DNA of 60,000 bases from NCBI RefSeq assembly GCF_037975245.1, contig NC_092572.1, forward strand, positions 21,628,489-21,688,488, in the 5' to 3' direction. The notes beneath the pieces are model-generated. The model saw nothing but the letters and a program-made list of their open reading frames with translations, had not been told where the DNA came from and did not search any database. Within the stretch, counting starts at the first letter, position 1. Every line of letters begins with the position of its first letter. The DNA is from Apostichopus japonicus (Eukaryota > Echinodermata > Holothuroidea > Aspidochirotida > Stichopodidae). Positions 57,201 to 60,000 of the stretch are shown piece after piece. The translations under genes were made by a program, and so were the position numbers.

Positions 57201-59993
57201 TGTATAATTTCTTTCTTTGCTTACAGTGTCAAGGAACCAACGAAGGTGAGTCTTGAGAATAGGATATTCTACTGATTGCTACATGTGACCAGCTCCACTC
57301 ACACACCCACCTTCCCATCCCCCGTCTTTCCTGAACCCGGTCCCTGCATTCGTTACTACAATTATGGTTATTTAATATCTTTACTGTATATAAGAGAGCC
57401 AATGGAGTGTTAACATTGCTTATACAAACGATAAATGATTTTTGTCCCTTCAATTTTGTTTCCAATTTGGTTTAGAAACCAGAGTGTCATCTCAAGTCAT
57501 CCAATGAAAGTACTTGATAAAGGACCCTCAGATATCGATCAATCAAGTAAGGGGTATTTTGATTTCAAGTCATACTTTAAATAAGAGTTATCACATAATA
57601 CCTTGTAAAGGTTCCATATTGGATAACATGTTACGAACTGGTATATTACTGTCATGTTAGAAAACATTTTAATATATGATAAATTAATAAGAGACATTAA
57701 TAAATTTAGCCTTACAGTAATCTTGTTAGTTCTAGAATCAATGTTAAATATAACAACATAAAATGTTCTGTATTTCATTGGTATTATTTAATGTTGCTGT
57801 AATGACATTCAAATGCATAACTTAATACTCACTATATTCAAACATTAAAATAAAAATATGTTTACTAACTATTGTATTTTTACGAAGTTATATATCTTTA
57901 GCTTCAAAATATTATATATTAAAGTATTTATAACCTTGCAATACTTTAATGCAAACGAAAACAATTATAGACAATGAATTTAAGAAATAAATTTACTTCA
58001 TTTACAGTCAATCGAAAAGGAGGAAGGTAAGCTTTAGTTATCAATTTAGTCTAGCAAAACCTTGACGCTTTGAAATTGAGAGTATCTTTGAATGCTTAAA
58101 GTATTTTATATTTCGACATTGACAGATAACTTGCATTGAAATATTTTATTTTTAAGTAGCACCAAGGTGTATAATGTTGCTAATACACCCTTGGTATGAA
58201 TTTATCATGGACGGTCAGGGCTCTTTTCGTCGTTTATTTCTGTAGAAGGAAAGAATTACCAGAGATACCTGTTGACGAGGACAACTCGCAGAACCTGCAC
58301 CATTCTGAAGGAAATGAACCTAGTAAGTTGACTCAAAATAAACCTAATTTTAAAGGAATGAATCAATGAAGGCATTTACGAAACTACAACATTTATTACA
58401 CACCGTAAGTAGAGCCCAGAGTACGTATAACAGAGTACGTATAGAGAGCCGGTAAAATAAAGTTATAATTATTATTTACTGAAATAGTACGTATGAATGT
58501 TTAATAAGTTGTATATAAATGTCCTCCCAAAGAAAATCATTAAGTATAATCATATTAAACAGCTATTTTTGTTACATTTACAACGGTAACGGTATATTTG
58601 TGATGTATATATCCTTTAAGATTTGTTTATAATTTTTGGCAGATTACTTTTCTACAGCAAATGCGATTGCAGGAAACGATGCCCGGATGTTGAGTGAGAA
58701 AGATATTTCCATCAACATGAATATTAAAATGGGAAAAATCTACCTCAGATGGATAGGATCTGTTAACCTTACTGGGGAGACCAATAAGTGTGTTGTAATA
58801 ACAACAATGATAGGTTAGTGATAACATTCAATATTCAATATCTATAATCCAAGGCTGATGTCAACGTCGGAGTCACAAATTGATATAGTCAATCATATTT
58901 AAATCATTTAAATATTACACTTATATTAAGCGTCCTTGTGCAAAATTTTGATATATATACGTCAACACGCTTTAATTTATTGCTGGCCTTTCTCTGTTAT
59001 ATTTTCAGAAAAGCTAATTAGAAAGAAAGAAATTCATTGGGAGTCTTTCATAAGAAAATGTCTCGAGTTGCCAACATCGAGTCATCTAGCGAAGATTGAA
59101 GCAATGTCTGTCCAAGGCAGTGAGTTTACATGCTTTGAAAAAGTACTTATAAGAAAGATGGAAAGTGAATCTAATCAATTTCATTAAAGCTAACATTCTC
59201 CGGTTATGATTTAGCTCCATTCATCCCTCATCGGGCCTGATGAGTGACAGTTTAAAAAAGATAAGGATTTCAAGGACTGTCTGGAGTCGACAAGATCTTC
59301 TGATTAAGTCAAGAGTCATTATATATTGCCGAACAGGAGTGAATCATCCTCGGAGGGATTTAGTTAATATAGATAATAATTCTAATTGATAATTAAGATA
59401 GACATATCCAATAAAATGTCAATATTTATGGAGATTTCTTTATTGAACCCCATCTTTGATTCCTTCATTGTTTTAGGTAAACTGTTCCTTATTAGTGAAC
59501 ATCTCAATTGTGAAAATCTGCAAAGCGTTTTGTCACGTGATAAAGATAAAGGGAACTACTATTGCTGTAGTTCATTGTCAGTTCCTGACGTCATCAAACA
59601 CGTAGCGGGAGTTTTGGAAGGAATGGCCATCCTTAAGACATACGGGGTAAGCAATGTAAAACTTGCCTGAGTAATCAGCTAAATATTGTTGCTTATTTAG
59701 TCAGACACTGATTTTTTAATCAACCTCTTCTCCTTGTTGTAAAGTTGCTATTCGTATCTAACTTTTCTTTAAACAAAACAAGCTTTCGGTCAAACACGAA
59801 GGCATAATTGAGACAGCTATGTCTCTTAATTATATAATAACTGCTTTACGTATTGGTTTCCATATTCTGTCAGTTCCTTCACCCTGGCTTAACAACCAAG
59901 AAGGTTTTACTAACCAAGGAAGGGCAGATCAAATTATTTGACTTTTGTCTGGCCGGCGATGCACCAAAAATAGCTGCTCTTAAGAAAGCACAG
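51208..59993 (+). CDS. Gene D: two-Ig receptor with pseudokinase tail (3' partial)
   Basis: Proposed exons: 51208-51274, 52021-52331, 52744-53052, 54899-55030, 57227-57245, 58246-58322, 58643-58813, 59009-59119, 59477-59646, 59874-59993, continuing beyond the window. All ends are GT-AG; phases match except for a one-base shortfall in 52021-52331. The ectodomain is unlike A, B and C (two Ig domains of other types), while the tail is nearly the same as gene A's. It reads as a type I receptor with an inactive kinase domain. The frameshift may be a sequencing error or a real break. Confidence 0.65.
51290..51830. repeat. Degenerate attagtcctttactgctat minisatellite
   Basis: Gene D intron 1 is largely made of variants of a 20-22 bp unit (ctgctatattagtccttta), more than fifteen diverged copies. 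Confidence 0.8.
52021..52331 (+). CDS. Gene D Ig-like domain 1, with one-base frameshift
   Basis: [20 protein letters not shown] and [16 protein letters not shown] give both cysteines and the Trp, so this is a canonical domain. The exon is 311 nt where 312 is needed for phase 1-1. The start DFVAAVVLK and the rest ENVALGNSV are in different frames, meeting at the A-run in ctaaaaacg (about 52042-52050). Confidence 0.7.
52744..53052 (+). CDS. Gene D Ig-like domain 2
   Basis: Phase 1-1, 309 nt, acceptor ttaattgcag and donor gtaagt. [20 protein letters not shown] and [12 protein letters not shown] carry the cysteine pair; the core Trp position is Leu. Confidence 0.8.
53490..53810. repeat. GATATC palindromic tandem array
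   Basis: Thirteen perfect gatatc sites and several variants occur in about 320 bp, in a 20-24 bp unit such as gctgatatcagcaattgaat. Each unit is partly self-complementary. An outlying site lies at about 53195-53210. Located in the gene D intron before the TM exon. Confidence 0.9.
54899..55030 (+). CDS. Gene D transmembrane exon
   Basis: Phase 1-1, 132 nt, acceptor ttttcccacag. The stalk [18 protein letters not shown] precedes a long hydrophobic helix [20 protein letters not shown], then FLWRK. It joins the 57227 microexon in frame to give WRKVSRNQR and then RRKELPE. Confidence 0.8.
55100..55165. repeat. Pyrimidine-rich simple repeat (tctttctcc)
   Basis: A tract of tcctt, tcttt and ctcc units in the gene D intron. 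Confidence 0.85.
55876..56073 (+). CDS. Unassigned open frame in gene D intron
   Basis: A basic, tyrosine-poor frame (for example [19 protein letters not shown]) ending at TGA. It could be an alternative short cytoplasmic tail after the 54899 TM exon through an AG before 55913, but the acceptor is weak and no copy exists elsewhere in the window. Confidence 0.2.
   Translation: MEEKFFKLRSRAEKCYNKIKKRTEFVSKCRHGNRSNKPTDRLEGNSRTFKKLPDDRRSEKNSICT
56100..56265 (-). repeat. tRNA-derived SINE copy next to broken TM exon
   Basis: Reverse complement of the tRNA-like part of the units at 14269-14935: tail, gaccggttcctcctttt-type block, inverted B-box ggaatcgaacccc and inverted A-box region. A block in the other orientation (56283-56352, aaaggcacc to attgacag) follows and abuts the TM remnant. 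Confidence 0.75.
56353..56435 (+). pseudogene. Truncated A-type transmembrane exon
   Basis: [20 protein letters not shown] matches gene A's TM exon from its middle on, including the gtaggtataag donor. The 5' half and original acceptor are replaced by SINE-related sequence. The new AG at its edge puts the exon out of phase with the preceding phase-1 exons, so it is not usable. Confidence 0.75.
57227..57245 (+). CDS. Gene D 19-nt microexon (first of two)
   Basis: tgcttacag before and gtgagtc after. It takes phase 1 to 2, as does 58008-58026 (tttacag, gtaagc), which is the orthologue of gene A's 7278-7296. The two could be alternative; either keeps the frame from the TM exon to 58246. The surrounding 330 bp (about 57150-57490) is absent from gene A's copy. 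Confidence 0.55.
58008..58026 (+). CDS. Gene D 19-nt microexon (second, A-type)
   Basis: Differs by one base from gene A's 7278-7296 and keeps the splice sites and length. Probably an alternative to 57227-57245; using both in series would break the frame. Confidence 0.5.
58246..58322 (+). CDS. Gene D juxtamembrane exon
   Basis: 77 nt, phase 2 to 1. [19 protein letters not shown] then SEGNEP, nearly identical to gene A 7509-7585. Confidence 0.75.
58643..59119 (+). CDS. Gene D kinase-like N-lobe exons
   Basis: Exons 58643-58813 and 59009-59119, same lengths and phases as in gene A. CVVITTMI again has Thr for the catalytic Lys; [13 protein letters not shown] again lacks the glycine loop. Confidence 0.7.
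59477..59646 (+). CDS. Gene D kinase-like hinge exon
   Basis: 170 nt, one codon shorter than in gene A (RDKDKGNYY against RDTKDKGDYY). [20 protein letters not shown] and [12 protein letters not shown] are conserved. Donor gtaagc. Confidence 0.75.
59874..59993 (+). CDS. Gene D catalytic-loop-equivalent exon, inactive (HPG, DFC)
   Basis: 120 nt, phase 0-0. [20 protein letters not shown] and [11 protein letters not shown] repeat gene A's loss of the catalytic Asp and Asn and the Gly to Cys change. The gene runs out of the window after this exon. Confidence 0.8.
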
Positions 59994-60000
59994 GTAAATT

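Overview
The window is animal nuclear DNA: AT-rich, with small exons flanked by GT-AG splice sites, long introns and several non-LTR retrotransposons and SINEs. The main content is a cluster of single-pass immunoglobulin-superfamily (IgSF) receptor genes with symmetric phase-1 Ig exons and tyrosine-rich or kinase-like cytoplasmic tails. I read it as a marine invertebrate, possibly a deuterostome such as a sea cucumber; that species guess is inference only.

Layout. Gene A (+, about 1-11364, 5' end outside the window) has two Ig exons, a transmembrane (TM) exon at 6326-6448 and a kinase-like tail at 7278-11364. Gene C (-, 28317 to 19889) is complete: 12 exons, 1779 nt, 592 aa, with signal peptide, four Ig-like domains, TM and a short tyrosine-containing tail. 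A decayed Ig gene remnant (-) lies at about 31.7-29.2 kb and a lone pseudoexon at 16.4-16.6 kb. Gene B (-, 47468 to 34150) is complete: 12 exons, 1821 nt, 606 aa, with the same exon plan as C and a different tail. Gene D (+, 51208 to the window end) has a signal peptide, two Ig domains, TM and the same kinase-like tail type as A, continuing beyond the window.

The cluster was built by segmental duplication. Bases 1-about 1700 are an inverted copy of the gene C region (about 23.3-24.96 kb). Bases about 1757-5910 are an inverted copy of the gene B region (about 36.7-42.77 kb). Bases about 6365-9308 are a direct copy of about 56.35-60 kb. Gene A is therefore a mosaic, with a dead B-type TM and tail module in the intron before its kinase-type TM. 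In gene D the matching TM exon was broken by SINE-related sequence, and another TM exon (54899-55030) takes its place.

The kinase-like tails of A and D look catalytically dead in the same way: HRD is replaced by HPG, DFG by DFC, the VAIK lysine by threonine, and the glycine loop is lost. They are probably conserved pseudokinases. Taken together this may be a fast-evolving receptor family that shares related ectodomains but changes tails (short tyrosine tail or pseudokinase), formally like paired immune receptors. The immune role is inference.

Mobile elements include a 5'-truncated RTE-like LINE (37644-39374) and a CR1/L2-like fragment (41529-42048), both in gene B introns and both with target duplications confirmed by empty sites in the A copy, an L1/Tx1-like relic (49040-50390), a MITE-like element (31275-31639) and several tRNA-derived SINEs. 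Exon coordinates were read by eye from splice sites and phase, with no transcript support.
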